64,000 nucleotides of DNA from Flavobacterium rhamnosiphilum (GTDB lineage Bacteria > Bacteroidota > Bacteroidia > Flavobacteriales > Flavobacteriaceae), in assembly GCF_004349195.1 (NCBI RefSeq), contig NZ_SMLG01000001.1:558001-622000 (forward strand), in the 5' to 3' direction. Of this stretch, positions 17,420 to 26,353 are shown piece by piece; positions within the stretch are counted from its first letter, which is position 1; every line of letters begins with the position of its first letter. Under the pieces are notes generated by a model that was given only the letters and a program-made list of their open reading frames with translations, searched no databases and was not told where the DNA came from. The translations under genes were made by a program, and so were the position numbers.

Positions 17420-17516
17420 TATTCAGTGATCAGTTTAGTACTCAGATTATAAACGGATAGATAACAGATTTTGAATTTTTTAAAATCTAATGGATTCACA
17501 AACTTTATAAAACAAC

Positions 17517-17546
17517 AAAGGCTGCCTAAAAAAGACAGCCTTTGTT
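17517..17546 (-). terminator. Terminator of the M16 protease operon
   Basis: AAAGGCTG and CAGCCTTT form a stem just after the M16 partner gene; on the minus strand it is followed by several T. Confidence 0.75.
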
Positions 17547-17564
17547 TATTAATTCAAGTTTTGA

Positions 17565-19613
17565 TTATTGAAAATCAGCATCTGAAACACCTTCATTGAT
17601 TTTTACATCAGACATTTTAATATCCAATTCAAATCCTACATTTTGGATGATGTTAAAAGGAATCTTAACCCCTTTTACTTCTTTATAATCTCCATAATTC
17701 GTAGTTTGAGTGATGGTTTGACCACCTTGTTCCATTGTTTTTGATTCGGATACTTTCAGTCCGGAAGTTACATCGTAATAGAATGTTGTTTTTCCATTTT
17801 TTACAGCATACGCATCTTTTCCACTGATTGTTTCTATACCGCTCAATACTAATCCTTCTTTTTTAGAAAGCAATAACTCTTCAAAAGTTGTTGCGCTTGC
17901 TTTCATTTCAGTAAGGTCATTACCTTCAATGTTTTTGCGTTGCCCTTGTTGCATGATGTAAGCTCCTTTTTCATTGATAACTTGCTTCATCAAGCTCATG
18001 GTTCCCATCGCTAATTCAACCATTAATTTTCCTTTAGCATCTATCTTAGAAGTAAAACTTAAAGGAGAAGGTGCTTGGGGAATAGTCGTTGTTCCGTTCA
18101 TTACAATCGTTTTTACAGCAGAAGCTGCTTTTTCTCCACCAATAGCTTTGATGTAATTATCAATAACGCTTTTGGCAGTTACGCCAGCAGGAATGTCTTT
18201 TTTGAAAACTGGTTTTTCCAATGGATTGCCGTATTTGTCAAAATAAAACATTGGAATTTTTAATTTTTCCAAAGCTGGAATCACTTCTGATCCTTTTCCG
18301 GCAATAATGATTCGTTTATTGTCTAAAAGAAAATATTTGTTGGCTGCACGAAGTACATCATCGGCAGTTACCGCATTGATAGTTTTGATGTAATTTTCAT
18401 AAAAATCTTTTGGAAGATCTTCTGTCTCTATATTCAAGGCATATCGGGCAATTGATTGCGGTTTTTCTACCTGCATAACAAATCGTCCAATATAACCGGC
18501 TTTAGTATTACTCAGCAATTCCTCGCTTACTTTCTCAGTACGTATTTTTTTTATTTCCTTGATAAATTCAACCACTGCGCTATCTGTAACTACGTTTCTT
18601 ACCGCCGAAGTCGATCTTAATTTAGTCACGTATTTTCCGCTTCCTATTATAGAACTGGCACCGTAAGTCCATGCGTGTTTTTCTCTTAAATTCATATTAA
18701 GATAACTATTGAAATCACCGCCAAGAATATAAGTTGCGATTACAGCAGGGAAGAAATCGGGGTCACTCATCTTTAAATTCACTGTATTTACTAATGAAAT
18801 CTCCGATTGTACTGCATTAGGAACATCAACAAAATTGATTTGAGTAAACGGTACATTTTCCGGGGCTGCGTAGGTCAGTTTTGGCGTGCTTCTTTTTTGC
18901 CAAGATCCAAATAGTTGTTCTACAATTGGTTTTGCTTCTTTGTATTTGATGTCTCCAATAATCACTAAATAAGCGTTTTCGGGAACAAAATAATTAGCAT
19001 AATTGGCTTGAATATCCGCAAGAGTTACGTTTTTAATCGTTTCTTCGGTCATGTATTCTCCAGAAGGGTGGTTTTTTCCGAAAGCAAGTGCGTCAACAAC
19101 TCTGTTTGCAATTGCAGGAACACTTTTTTCCTGAGATTTAAGTCCTTCCAGTAATTTTGCTTTCTCTTTCTCGAATTCTTTTTGAGTAAAATTTGGGTGC
19201 AAAGCTCCGTAAGACATCAATTCCAATATTCGTTTAGAATATTTAGAAAGTGCGCTTGCATAAGCTCCTTGAGAATTAAAATTAAGATCAGCCCCTAGAA
19301 AATCAATTTCTTCGTTGAAAGCATCTTTTGCTAATTTTTTACTCCCGTTTCCTATCATGCTGCTCGTCAATTCATCAACTCCTTTTTTATTGCCTTCGGC
19401 ATAAGGAGCGTTGTCCAGCGAAAGGCTGAAGCTGACTTTTGGGAGTTTATGATTTTCAACAATCATTACCTTCAAACCATTTGACATAACAAAAGTTTGT
19501 GGTTTTTTGATGTTTACTACTGGTGAAGCTCCAGGTTTAGGTTGTGTTCTATCTTGTGCCTGCATAATTCCTGTTACCAACAAAATGAATACTAGTATAT
19601 TTGTTTTTTTCAT
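17565..19613 (-). CDS. M16 family peptidase-like subunit, inactive type, with C-terminal extra domain
   Basis: The 682-residue exported protein (signal peptide ending at I-M-Q-A-Q) has two M16 halves but lacks the zinc motif H-x-x-E-H. At that position it reads G-V-D-E-L-T-S-S-M. Inactive M16 partners retain the R/Y substrate-binding region; here it lies around residue 340 (L-R-E-K-H-A-W-T-Y-G). From about residue 490 a further domain follows, resembling LolA-like lipoprotein-carrier folds (V-I-D-N-Y-I-K-A-I-G-G and a C-terminal V-K-I-P-F). It starts 13 bp after the active M16 gene, so the two probably form a heterodimeric periplasmic protease. Confidence 0.88.
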   Translation of the reverse strand: MKKTNILVFILLVTGIMQAQDRTQPKPGASPVVNIKKPQTFVMSNGLKVMIVENHKLPKVSFSLSLDNAPYAEGNKKGVDELTSSMIGNGSKKLAKDAFNEEIDFLGADLNFNSQGAYASALSKYSKRILELMSYGALHPNFTQKEFEKEKAKLLEGLKSQEKSVPAIANRVVDALAFGKNHPSGEYMTEETIKNVTLADIQANYANYFVPENAYLVIIGDIKYKEAKPIVEQLFGSWQKRSTPKLTYAAPENVPFTQINFVDVPNAVQSEISLVNTVNLKMSDPDFFPAVIATYILGGDFNSYLNMNLREKHAWTYGASSIIGSGKYVTKLRSTSAVRNVVTDSAVVEFIKEIKKIRTEKVSEELLSNTKAGYIGRFVMQVEKPQSIARYALNIETEDLPKDFYENYIKTINAVTADDVLRAANKYFLLDNKRIIIAGKGSEVIPALEKLKIPMFYFDKYGNPLEKPVFKKDIPAGVTAKSVIDNYIKAIGGEKAASAVKTIVMNGTTTIPQAPSPLSFTSKIDAKGKLMVELAMGTMSLMKQVINEKGAYIMQQGQRKNIEGNDLTEMKASATTFEELLLSKKEGLVLSGIETISGKDAYAVKNGKTTFYYDVTSGLKVSESKTMEQGGQTITQTTNYGDYKEVKGVKIPFNIIQNVGFELDIKMSDVKINEGVSDADFQ

Positions 19614-19626
19614 GATTTAGAGTGTC

Positions 19627-20952
19627 TTAGTTTTTAGCCTGTTCTGTTGAAGGAATATAATCCAAAAGCAATCTTTGGTTTGGATTCAAATATTTTTTTG
19701 CAACGTCTCTAATTTCTTCACGAGTGATAGAGTGTAAAAGTTCTATCTCGGTGTTAATTAAATTGATGTCCCCGTAAAGCATATAATAGGTTGCTAAATT
19801 TTCGGCAATTCCTTCTACATTTGAATTGGCATTCACAAAATTATTGTCAAACTTATTTTGTAATTTTTGGAAGTCTTTCTCAGAAATTAATTCGGTTTGA
19901 ATTTTTACAATTTCTTCGTCAATTTCTTTCAAGACATCAGCAGCGGTATTTGTTCCCATTGGTAAGCCATACAAAATATACATTCCATAATCTTCTTGGC
20001 TAAAACCAACGGCACCTATTTGTAATGCCATTTTTTTCTCATCAACTATTTTTTTGTACAATTTAGAACTTTTTCCATCACTTAAATAAGAAGAGATGAA
20101 ATCCAAAACTCTGGCATCTCTTGTTTTCATTGATGGTGTTCTGTACGAAGCAACTAACATTGGGATTTGTATGTTAGTATCCTGATACGTAGCTTTTATA
20201 GTTTGAGTGATTGGCTCTTCAACAAAAGTTTGTTTCGTTACAGCAGTTCCTTTTTTTATTGGTCCAAAATATTTCTGAATCCATTCTTTAGCCTGATTTT
20301 TTTCGAAATCACCGGCAACAACTAAAACAGCGTTGTTTGGAATGTAGAATTTTTTATTGAATGCTTGAAATTCTTCTAAGGTTGCGGCATCCAAATCTTT
20401 CATTGAGCCAATGGTAGTCCAGCGATATGGATGATTTTTGAACATATTTTCTTTTACAACCGTAAGAATGTTTCCATAAGGACGATTGTCAAAACTGGTT
20501 CTTTTCTCTTCTTTTACCACTTCATTTTGAGTGTCAACGCCAATTTGATTGATTACAGGATGCATTAATCTTTCGGATTCCATCCAAAGTGCTAATTCTA
20601 AATTATTAGAAGGAAATACTTCGTAATAATACGTTCGGTCATCAGAAGTATTAGCATTGTTCGTTCCTCCGTTTGAACTTACAATTTTCATCCATTCACC
20701 ACGTTTGATGTTTTCAGTTCCTTCAAATAACAAATGTTCGAAAAAATGGGCAAAACCAGTTCGTTCCGGATTCTCATCTTTGGAACCTACATGGTACATC
20801 ACAGAAGTAACAACTACAGGCGCAGAAGGATCGTTATGCAAAATGACATGCATGCCATTGTCTAAATTGTATTCTTCGAAAACTACTTTTTGAGCCGAAG
20901 CTACTCCACCAAGCATGAGCGCTGTACTTAAGGCCATTATTGATTTTTTCAT
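19627..20952 (-). CDS. M16 family zinc metallopeptidase, catalytic subunit
   Basis: A 441-residue exported protein (signal peptide MKKSIMALSTALMLGGVASA-Q) with the inverzincin motif H-F-F-E-H-L-L-F-E-G-T at about residues 68-78. The third zinc ligand is in N-E-V-V-K-E-E about 75 residues on. The second M16 half is present and inactive, as usual. It is the first gene of the pair under the promoter at 21010-21039 and provides the catalytic chain for the inactive subunit downstream. Confidence 0.93.
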   Translation of the reverse strand: MKKSIMALSTALMLGGVASAQKVVFEEYNLDNGMHVILHNDPSAPVVVTSVMYHVGSKDENPERTGFAHFFEHLLFEGTENIKRGEWMKIVSSNGGTNNANTSDDRTYYYEVFPSNNLELALWMESERLMHPVINQIGVDTQNEVVKEEKRTSFDNRPYGNILTVVKENMFKNHPYRWTTIGSMKDLDAATLEEFQAFNKKFYIPNNAVLVVAGDFEKNQAKEWIQKYFGPIKKGTAVTKQTFVEEPITQTIKATYQDTNIQIPMLVASYRTPSMKTRDARVLDFISSYLSDGKSSKLYKKIVDEKKMALQIGAVGFSQEDYGMYILYGLPMGTNTAADVLKEIDEEIVKIQTELISEKDFQKLQNKFDNNFVNANSNVEGIAENLATYYMLYGDINLINTEIELLHSITREEIRDVAKKYLNPNQRLLLDYIPSTEQAKN

Positions 20953-21009
20953 ATTGGATTAATAATTTTTTATTTTCTATTAGTAACGGAAAAAGGGGTA
21001 TTGTTACAT

Positions 21010-21039
21010 CAAAAATACTACAGAATAAACCTTTAACAA
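21010..21039 (-). promoter_or_regulatory. Promoter of the M16 operon
   Basis: The minus strand has TTG (plus 21037-21039), 19 bp of spacer, then TATTTTTG (plus 21010-21017). Confidence 0.65.
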
Positions 21040-21125
21040 CTGTTCATTTAGGTTTATTATCAAACAGCTTCAAAAGTATGACAAATCAGGGGATTAGAAG
21101 GAAGTAATATTTTTGGTTCTACTAA

Positions 21126-21155
21126 TTGCAGGTTAAATATTTAATTGTATATTTG
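21126..21155 (+). promoter_or_regulatory. Promoter of rplU-rpmA
   Basis: TTG at 21126-21128 and TATATTTG at 21148-21155 have a 19-bp spacer. The leader to rplU is about 25 nt and A/T-only, without a Shine-Dalgarno sequence. Confidence 0.72.
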
Positions 21156-21185
21156 CAACCTTAAAAATTATTAAAACAATTCAGT

Positions 21186-21608
21186 ATGTATGCAATCGTA
21201 GAGATAGCAGGGCAACAGTTCAAAGTAAGCAAAGACCTAAAGGTTTACGTTAACCGTTTGACAAATGAAGAAGGTTCGAAAGTTTCTTTCGACAAAGTTT
21301 ATTTGTTAGATGATAACGGTACAATCACAATAGGCGCCCCAGCTATAGAAGGTGCTTCAGTAGAAGCTAAAGTGTTACAACACTTAAAAGGAGATAAAGT
21401 TATCGTTTTTAAAAAGAAAAGAAGAAAAGGATACAAAAAGAGAAACGGTCACAGACAATATCTTACTCAAATTGTAATTGAAGGTATTACTGGTGTTGGT
21501 GCTAAAAAAGCGGCTCCTAAAAAAGCAGCAGTTGAAGCAACTACAGAAGAAGTTGAAGCTCCTAAGAAAAAAGTAGCTAAAGCTAAAAAAGAAGATACAC
21601 AAGAATAA
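21186..21608 (+). CDS. rplU: 50S ribosomal protein L21
   Basis: The 140-residue protein begins with the L21 signature M-Y-A-I-V-E-I-A-G-Q-Q-F-K-V. The RNA-binding K-K-K-R-R-K-G-Y-K-K-R-N-G-H-R-Q segment is at about residues 76-92. It is longer than the roughly 103 residues of many bacteria, because of a Lys/Ala/Glu-rich tail (A-K-K-A-A-P-K-K-A onward) of about 35 residues, as in other Bacteroidetes. rpmA follows 23 bp downstream. Confidence 0.97.
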   Translation: MYAIVEIAGQQFKVSKDLKVYVNRLTNEEGSKVSFDKVYLLDDNGTITIGAPAIEGASVEAKVLQHLKGDKVIVFKKKRRKGYKKRNGHRQYLTQIVIEGITGVGAKKAAPKKAAVEATTEEVEAPKKKVAKAKKEDTQE

Positions 21609-21631
21609 TAACAAAATAAAACTAATACGTC

Positions 21632-21898
21632 ATGGCTCACAAGAAAGGTGTCGGTAGTTCTAAGAATGGTAGAGAATCAGAATCAAAACGTTTAGGTGTT
21701 AAGATTTTTGGTGGTCAAGCTGCTATTGCTGGGAACATCATCGTAAGACAAAGAGGTTCAAAACATAATCCAGGTGAAAACGTTTACATTAGTAAAGATC
21801 ACACACTACACGCAAGAGTAGATGGAGTTGTTAAGTTCCAAAAGAAAAGAGATAACAAATCTTATGTTTCTATCCTTCCATTTGAAGTTGAAGCATAA
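21632..21898 (+). CDS. rpmA: 50S ribosomal protein L27
   Basis: An 88-residue protein beginning [14 protein letters not shown], the conserved N-terminus that reaches the peptidyl transferase centre. [16 protein letters not shown] follows. There is no N-terminal extension of the cleaved Firmicute kind. It is the last gene of the rplU-rpmA unit, ended by the terminator at 21917-21950. Confidence 0.97.
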   Translation: MAHKKGVGSSKNGRESESKRLGVKIFGGQAAIAGNIIVRQRGSKHNPGENVYISKDHTLHARVDGVVKFQKKRDNKSYVSILPFEVEA

Positions 21899-21916
21899 TT
21901 GATTTTCTCAATTATT

Positions 21917-21950
21917 AAAAAAACCCGTTTCGAAAGAAGCGGGTTTTTTG
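21917..21950 (+). terminator. Terminator of rplU-rpmA
   Basis: AAACCCG and CGGGTTT form the core of a stem enclosing TTTCGAAAGAAG, followed by T6. Confidence 0.9.
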
Positions 21951-22098
21951 TTTTTCCACAATTGTAGATACGTATAATTGTTGTAGAGGTGCAATTTAAG
22001 AGATGTGCAATTTCGTAGAGACGTATATCTGTAATTTTATTTTTTAGAAGGGAATTGAACTGGAAACAGATTAGCATATTCTGTTCGGATATTCAAAT

Positions 22099-23706
22099 CT
22101 AGGCGGTTGGACTTGGATTGAATACTATTTTAAAGGTAGTGCCTTCGTTTACTTTGCTTACTGCGCTTATTATTCCTCCCATCGTTTCTACCTGTGTTTT
22201 GGTAAGAAAAAGCCCGACTCCTTTTGCTTCAGGGTGTTTGTGGAAGGTTTTATGCAATCCGAACAAACGAGATCCGTTTTTAGAAAGGTCAATTCCGAGG
22301 CCGTTGTCACTTACCGTAAGCTCAATTCTGTCATCCGTATTTGTTGTTGCAAAATGAATAACGGGTTTTTGCTCTGGAGTATGATATTTTAAGGCATTAC
22401 TTAGCAGGTTTTGCATAATACTTTCAAGATAGGTGCTAGAGTATTCTATTTCAGGAGCTTCTGAAAAATCGGCGGTTATATTGGCATTTAATTCTAAAAT
22501 CTGTCCTTGGAATGTTGTTGTTATTTTTGAGAAAACGGTTTCAAAAATGATTTTTTCTCTATCTCTCTTTGATTCGTGTCTTGTGGAAACCACTTCCAGT
22601 AATTCATTAAGAGTGCTTCCGATATTGTTGACGGTTTTTTCAAACATTTGCATCAATTCATCTTTGTCTTCTATGTTTTCTTCCTCTTTATAGAAGTTCA
22701 AAAGGGAGTGTAAATTACTCACAGGTCCGCGGAGATTGTGTGAAATGATATGGGCAAAATCTTCTAATTGTTTGTTTTGAGTGGTCAAATACATGGTGCG
22801 ATCAACAACTATCTTTTCAAGATTTTTATTGGCTTTGATTATTTTATTTTCGGCTTTAATTCTTTTGATGTCTATTTGGTTTAGTAAGCTTGAAGTTGAC
22901 GCGATAAAATACAGCGATATCAGAATAAAGGAAGTTGCCAATAGCGCTATTCCAAAATCTTGCGATATCAGTTTGTGTCTAAGGATGAATAATTCTAATG
23001 AAGTAAGCAGGAGAATAGCGGTTACCATTTTGGGGAAAAGGTTCCGTGACATCAGGTTTCCTATGTTGATTCCGGTAAAAATACCGGTTATTCCCAAATT
23101 TTTTTGTGTAAAAGAAGTGGCAATTGAGAGTGTAAAAAAGGCTAATGCAGTATGCACCGCTACAGTAGTAAGAAAAGACAGTTTGTAAAAAACAGGAACT
23201 ACAAACAGGTAACCTAATAATGCGATGAAAGATATTAATGTGATAATATGAAGGCAATATTGAGCCAGTTTCTTAAAGTGGGAAGTTTGAGAAGTAATGC
23301 CTAAAAGGGCCAAACCATATAAGCTAAAACAAAAAGCGGTAGTTGGTGAGGGGCGTCCTGGATAAGAGAATCCTTTTTTTATATTGTCGTAATCGGTGAT
23401 TAGAAACTGGTCAATTCCTAAATCATAATTGAAAATATTTTGCGAAAAAGTTGCTACGCCAAATACTAAAAGTAAAAAAGCAGCGAAACGACAAGTATTA
23501 CTCCATCGATTTGTAGTCATACATAGGGATATTATTCCGGATAATAAAAAGCCGATGGCAGTGTTTATTTTCATGGAAACATAGCCAGGAATGATTGTTT
23601 TAAATACAGAAATATCAAACAGCCATCCTAAAATAACAATTAGCGCTAGGACAATGGTAAATATACTTACGGATGTAAGAATTGAAGACTTATACTTATA
23701 ATTCAT
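22099..23706 (-). CDS. Membrane-bound sensor histidine kinase
   Basis: This 535-residue protein has an N-terminal integral-membrane sensor of about eight helices (residues 8-270, MASE-like), a short coiled coil, then a HisKA-like region with the phospho-acceptor H in H-I-I-S-H-N-L-R-G-P-V-S-N-L (about 325). The ATPase domain follows with N-box Q-N-L-L-S-N-A-L-K-Y, G1 D-N-G-L-G-I-D and G2 G-V-G-L-F-L-T. The stimulus is unknown. No response-regulator gene is adjacent, so it is an orphan kinase in this window. Confidence 0.9.
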   Translation of the reverse strand: MNYKYKSSILTSVSIFTIVLALIVILGWLFDISVFKTIIPGYVSMKINTAIGFLLSGIISLCMTTNRWSNTCRFAAFLLLVFGVATFSQNIFNYDLGIDQFLITDYDNIKKGFSYPGRPSPTTAFCFSLYGLALLGITSQTSHFKKLAQYCLHIITLISFIALLGYLFVVPVFYKLSFLTTVAVHTALAFFTLSIATSFTQKNLGITGIFTGINIGNLMSRNLFPKMVTAILLLTSLELFILRHKLISQDFGIALLATSFILISLYFIASTSSLLNQIDIKRIKAENKIIKANKNLEKIVVDRTMYLTTQNKQLEDFAHIISHNLRGPVSNLHSLLNFYKEEENIEDKDELMQMFEKTVNNIGSTLNELLEVVSTRHESKRDREKIIFETVFSKITTTFQGQILELNANITADFSEAPEIEYSSTYLESIMQNLLSNALKYHTPEQKPVIHFATTNTDDRIELTVSDNGLGIDLSKNGSRLFGLHKTFHKHPEAKGVGLFLTKTQVETMGGIISAVSKVNEGTTFKIVFNPSPTA

Positions 23707-24041
23707 TTACTTTTGGATGATAAGGATTTAATAGCGGTTATTCGGTGTAAAGAAAAAGTAAAATGTTGTGGTTGAATTATAAATTTGATTCATATAATAA
23801 ATTGAATAAAAATAGAATTGTTATTTGTAAAAATACACCTAAAGTATATTAATTGTAAGGCTGAATTGTTTTTTCTGCTATAATAGTAAAAATCTTTCGT
23901 AAAAAAGAGTCAAATTCAATTTAATGCAAGATTTCCTCTTTTCGTCGAAGTTCTATGGAGAATAGAATACAGGGATTTAACAATAAATGGTATATATGCG
24001 AGTTTCCGTTCGAACCATTATCAGGGTGATTTTATTAGTAC
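23707..24041. other. AT-rich intergenic stretch
   Basis: About 335 bases between the histidine kinase start and the terminator of the amidohydrolase. I see no frame with coding character, no RNA gene and no clear TAnnTTTG promoter for the kinase. Confidence 0.6.
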
Positions 24042-24076
24042 AAAAAAACCGTTCGCCTAGGTAAACGGTTTTTTTG
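24042..24076 (-). terminator. Terminator of the amidohydrolase gene
   Basis: AAAACCGTT and AACGGTTTT form a stem around CGCCTAGGTA; the minus strand ends in T7. Confidence 0.8.
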
Positions 24077-24147
24077 ATATTGTTGTGAAAATTGCTTTTT
24101 TCTAATTCGAACTTAAAATAGAATTGCATTCCATAGCTTGGGAATGG

Positions 24148-25599
24148 TTATTTCCTTTTTTCGTCCAATTCTATTTTTTTGTTTTTTGCAATTTCTAACA
24201 TGTTGTTTAAATTTTCTCTGTCAAAATATTGACCTTTTGTAAAAACACCGTAAACTTTGTTTACAGCTCTAATGTCAATCAAAGGGTTTTCATTCAGGAT
24301 TACCAAATCGGCTATTTTTCCTTCGTTTACAGAGCCCATAGTATCTGACTTTTTCAAGAATTTTGCTCCGTTGATGGTGGCGGTTTTCAAAATATCTTTA
24401 GGTTGCATACCTGCATTTTGAAACAATTCAAGTTCTTCTGTTAATGCTGCTGCGGGATAAACAAATGTATTTAATGCCGCAGAATCACTTCCTGCCAATA
24501 TAGTTACACCAGCCTTTTGCATCAGTGGAACTTGTTGTGCGATACGTTTATATTTGTCTTTTTTCTGTTGCTTTTGCTCAGCCGTTTCACCTGCCATTCG
24601 GCCAATTCGCCATTGATAATTATCCGTAAAACGCTTGGTTAAATATTGAAGATAAGCATCGTTTTTATGATCATTTTCATCTAAATAGGCCAATTGTTTG
24701 CCTCCTATTAATGTAGGGGTTACTGTCATTCCTTTTTTAGCCAGTTTTTTATAATTTGAAATGGCTTTTTCTTGGTTGAAATTTTTATAGTACAATTGTT
24801 CCGCCTGACTTTTTGTGATTTCTTTGGAATTGAGTTTTGAAATTATTTCGTTTTCATCACTTCCTAATCGTAAAACATAACTCGCATGTTCGATGCTGGA
24901 AAGTCCGTTGTCAATTAAGGTTTCAATGCTAACATTTGACGGAATATGACCAGAAACAAGGTAACCTCTATTGTGGGCGGCAAGTACGCTTTTTGTGTAT
25001 AAGGACCCATCTAGTGTGCTTTCGGTAATTTTAATGAAATCTACCTTGTAGTTATCTAATTTATCAAGCATTAAATGGAGTTCCGATTCATTGCTGATTT
25101 CTAAATCACCTTTCCAAATAGAGTTTATTCCTTCTAATTTTCTTCCGGCAGTAAAAATGGTTGGGCCAAGTAAGCTGCCGCTATTTATTTGGTCTCGCCA
25201 AGACAATACTTTTTCGCCCAAATCGCTTGCGCAATCTCGAACAGTGGTAATGCCATAGGCTAAATATACCGGGAATAGAGCCAAATTATCTTCCACAAGA
25301 TTTTCACCTTCAATGTGGATGTGATTATCCCATAGGCCGGGAATTACGTATTTGTTACTAGCGTCTATTTGATTAGAAGCGGGTACATTGTCATAATTTT
25401 TGTTTTTTTTACTTATGGCAATTATTTTATTGCTCTCTATTAAGATGTTCCTGTTTTTTAATATTTTACCGGAAAGGACATCAACAACGTTCGTGTTTTT
25501 TATCAGCCATTGGCTATTTGTTTTTTGTTGGTTGTTTTGGCTGTGTAGCGTTATAGTGAAAATAAATACTAAACATAGGGCTAGAAGTTTCTTTGGCAT
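24148..25599 (-). CDS. Secreted amidohydrolase (imidazolonepropionase/prolidase-like)
   Basis: The 483-residue protein has a signal peptide (M-P-K-K-L-L-A-L-C-L-V-F-I-F-T-I-T-L-H-S-Q) and an amidohydrolase-superfamily metal site. H-I-H is in G-L-W-D-N-H-I-H (about residue 93), single H residues are in S-G-H-I-P-S-N and I-E-H-A-S-Y, and D is in A-G-S-D-S-A. The composite beta-sandwich closes at the C-terminus (G-K-I-A-D-L-V-I-L-N-E-N-P-L). Secreted relatives hydrolyse cyclic amides or X-Pro dipeptides; the substrate here is open. It is monocistronic, with a TACTTTTG element at 25615-25622 on the minus strand. Confidence 0.88.
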   Translation of the reverse strand: MPKKLLALCLVFIFTITLHSQNNQQKTNSQWLIKNTNVVDVLSGKILKNRNILIESNKIIAISKKNKNYDNVPASNQIDASNKYVIPGLWDNHIHIEGENLVEDNLALFPVYLAYGITTVRDCASDLGEKVLSWRDQINSGSLLGPTIFTAGRKLEGINSIWKGDLEISNESELHLMLDKLDNYKVDFIKITESTLDGSLYTKSVLAAHNRGYLVSGHIPSNVSIETLIDNGLSSIEHASYVLRLGSDENEIISKLNSKEITKSQAEQLYYKNFNQEKAISNYKKLAKKGMTVTPTLIGGKQLAYLDENDHKNDAYLQYLTKRFTDNYQWRIGRMAGETAEQKQQKKDKYKRIAQQVPLMQKAGVTILAGSDSAALNTFVYPAAALTEELELFQNAGMQPKDILKTATINGAKFLKKSDTMGSVNEGKIADLVILNENPLIDIRAVNKVYGVFTKGQYFDRENLNNMLEIAKNKKIELDEKRK

Positions 25600-25664
25600 T
25601 TTTAATTTTTATTTCAAAAGTAAATAAAATATATAACTTTTTGAGGTGTAGTTCTTGTTTTTCG

Positions 25665-25687
25665 GGCACAGATCGCAAATCTGCGCT
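25665..25687. repeat. Small interspersed palindrome (GCACAGATCGCAAATCTGCGC)
   Basis: The sequence is an imperfect inverted repeat of AGAT/ATCT around a CG-containing centre. Related GCAGATTTGCGATCTGTGC sequences are common between genes in Flavobacterium, in my recollection. The bases up to 25755 (CCGAGCGGTCGG, CCCCACGGTCGAGG) look like further repeat debris, and there is no gene in 25600-25850. Confidence 0.45.
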
Positions 25688-25817
25688 ATCGAACTGGAGA
25701 CAAATCCGAGCGGTCGGTTTTTTTTCAACACTATGTCAAATCCCCACGGTCGAGGTTTGGTTGATAAGATGTGAATAAGTTTAATGTTTATTTTAAATAG
25801 TTTTTATCTATTGTTTG

Positions 25818-25825
25818 TAAATTTG
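25818..25825 (+). promoter_or_regulatory. -7 promoter element for the small-gene patch
   Basis: TAAATTTG matches TAnnTTTG and lies 28 bp before the ATG at 25853. No clear TTG is present upstream. Confidence 0.45.
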
Positions 25826-25852
25826 CAATAGAAAACACAAATAATTATAAAA

Positions 25853-26065
25853 ATGGAAAATTTAAAATTAAATGATTTGTCAATTGCTGACTTAAAAGCG
25901 GCTTTAGATTTTATTCAAGATCAAAAAAAACAATTTATTGAAGGTTATATAGGGAACGAAAAACCTCAAACAAATTCTAGTTTCAAGTTATTTGAAAGTT
26001 TAGAAGATCAATTACATTCAAATTTATTCAATCGTGTAAACAAATTAAAAACATATAATAATTGA
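25853..26065 (+). CDS. Small hypothetical protein (70 aa)
   Basis: A 70-residue soluble, helix-favouring protein (L-S-I-A-D-L-K-A-A-L-D-F-I-Q-D-Q-K-K-Q-F) without cysteines, signal peptide or membrane segment. I recognise no family. A promoter-like element is placed correctly upstream, and codon use is the A/T-ending style of the window. It heads a run of small plus-strand frames (26106, 26204, 26354). Confidence 0.6.
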   Translation: MENLKLNDLSIADLKAALDFIQDQKKQFIEGYIGNEKPQTNSSFKLFESLEDQLHSNLFNRVNKLKTYNN

Positions 26066-26105
26066 TAATTAAAAGGTTTGATTTAGAGTTAATTATAGGA
26101 TAAAG

Positions 26106-26207
26106 ATGAAAATTGCTAAAAGATTAATTCGGAAAAACAAATCAATATATTATTGCGTTATTATTAGAATGCTTTTAGAAAAATTATCGATAAAATTAAA
26201 CAAATGA
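26106..26207 (+). CDS. Possible 33-residue basic peptide, overlapping the next gene by ATGA
   Basis: The ATG at 26106 opens 33 codons (M-K-I-A-K-R-L-I-R-K-N-K-S, then a hydrophobic I-Y-Y-C-V-I-I-R). Its TGA overlaps the ATG of the following 46-codon frame as ATGA at 26204-26207, a typical translational-coupling arrangement. Only the position supports it; a chance frame is quite possible in such AT-rich DNA. Confidence 0.3.
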   Translation: MKIAKRLIRKNKSIYYCVIIRMLLEKLSIKLNK

Positions 26208-26344
26208 ATACAGAATTAAATGAACACATTTTAGATTTGATAAATCTAATTAAAGGATTGAGAGAAGATTTAGGTGAGCATAAGAATGAAATGGAAAAAT
26301 TAAAATTTAGAATTTCAGAATTAGAAAACGCATTAAGTAATTAA
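26204..26344 (+). CDS. 46-residue coiled-coil protein
   Basis: The frame encodes a highly charged peptide (M-N-T-E-L-N-E-H-I-L-D-L-I-N-L-I) with I/L at heptad spacing through I-S-E-L-E-N-A-L-S-N at the end, so it should form a single coiled-coil helix. It begins in an ATGA overlap with the previous frame and ends nine bases before the TPR gene at 26354. That spacing makes it a likely small gene of an operon. No family is recognised. Confidence 0.5.
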   Translation: MNTELNEHILDLINLIKGLREDLGEHKNEMEKLKFRISELENALSN

Positions 26345-26353
26345 TTTTTATAT

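Noticed and set aside
22099..23706. The histidine kinase as part of a two-component operon
   Set aside because: No response-regulator gene lies on either side; the neighbours are ribosomal protein genes and an amidohydrolase.
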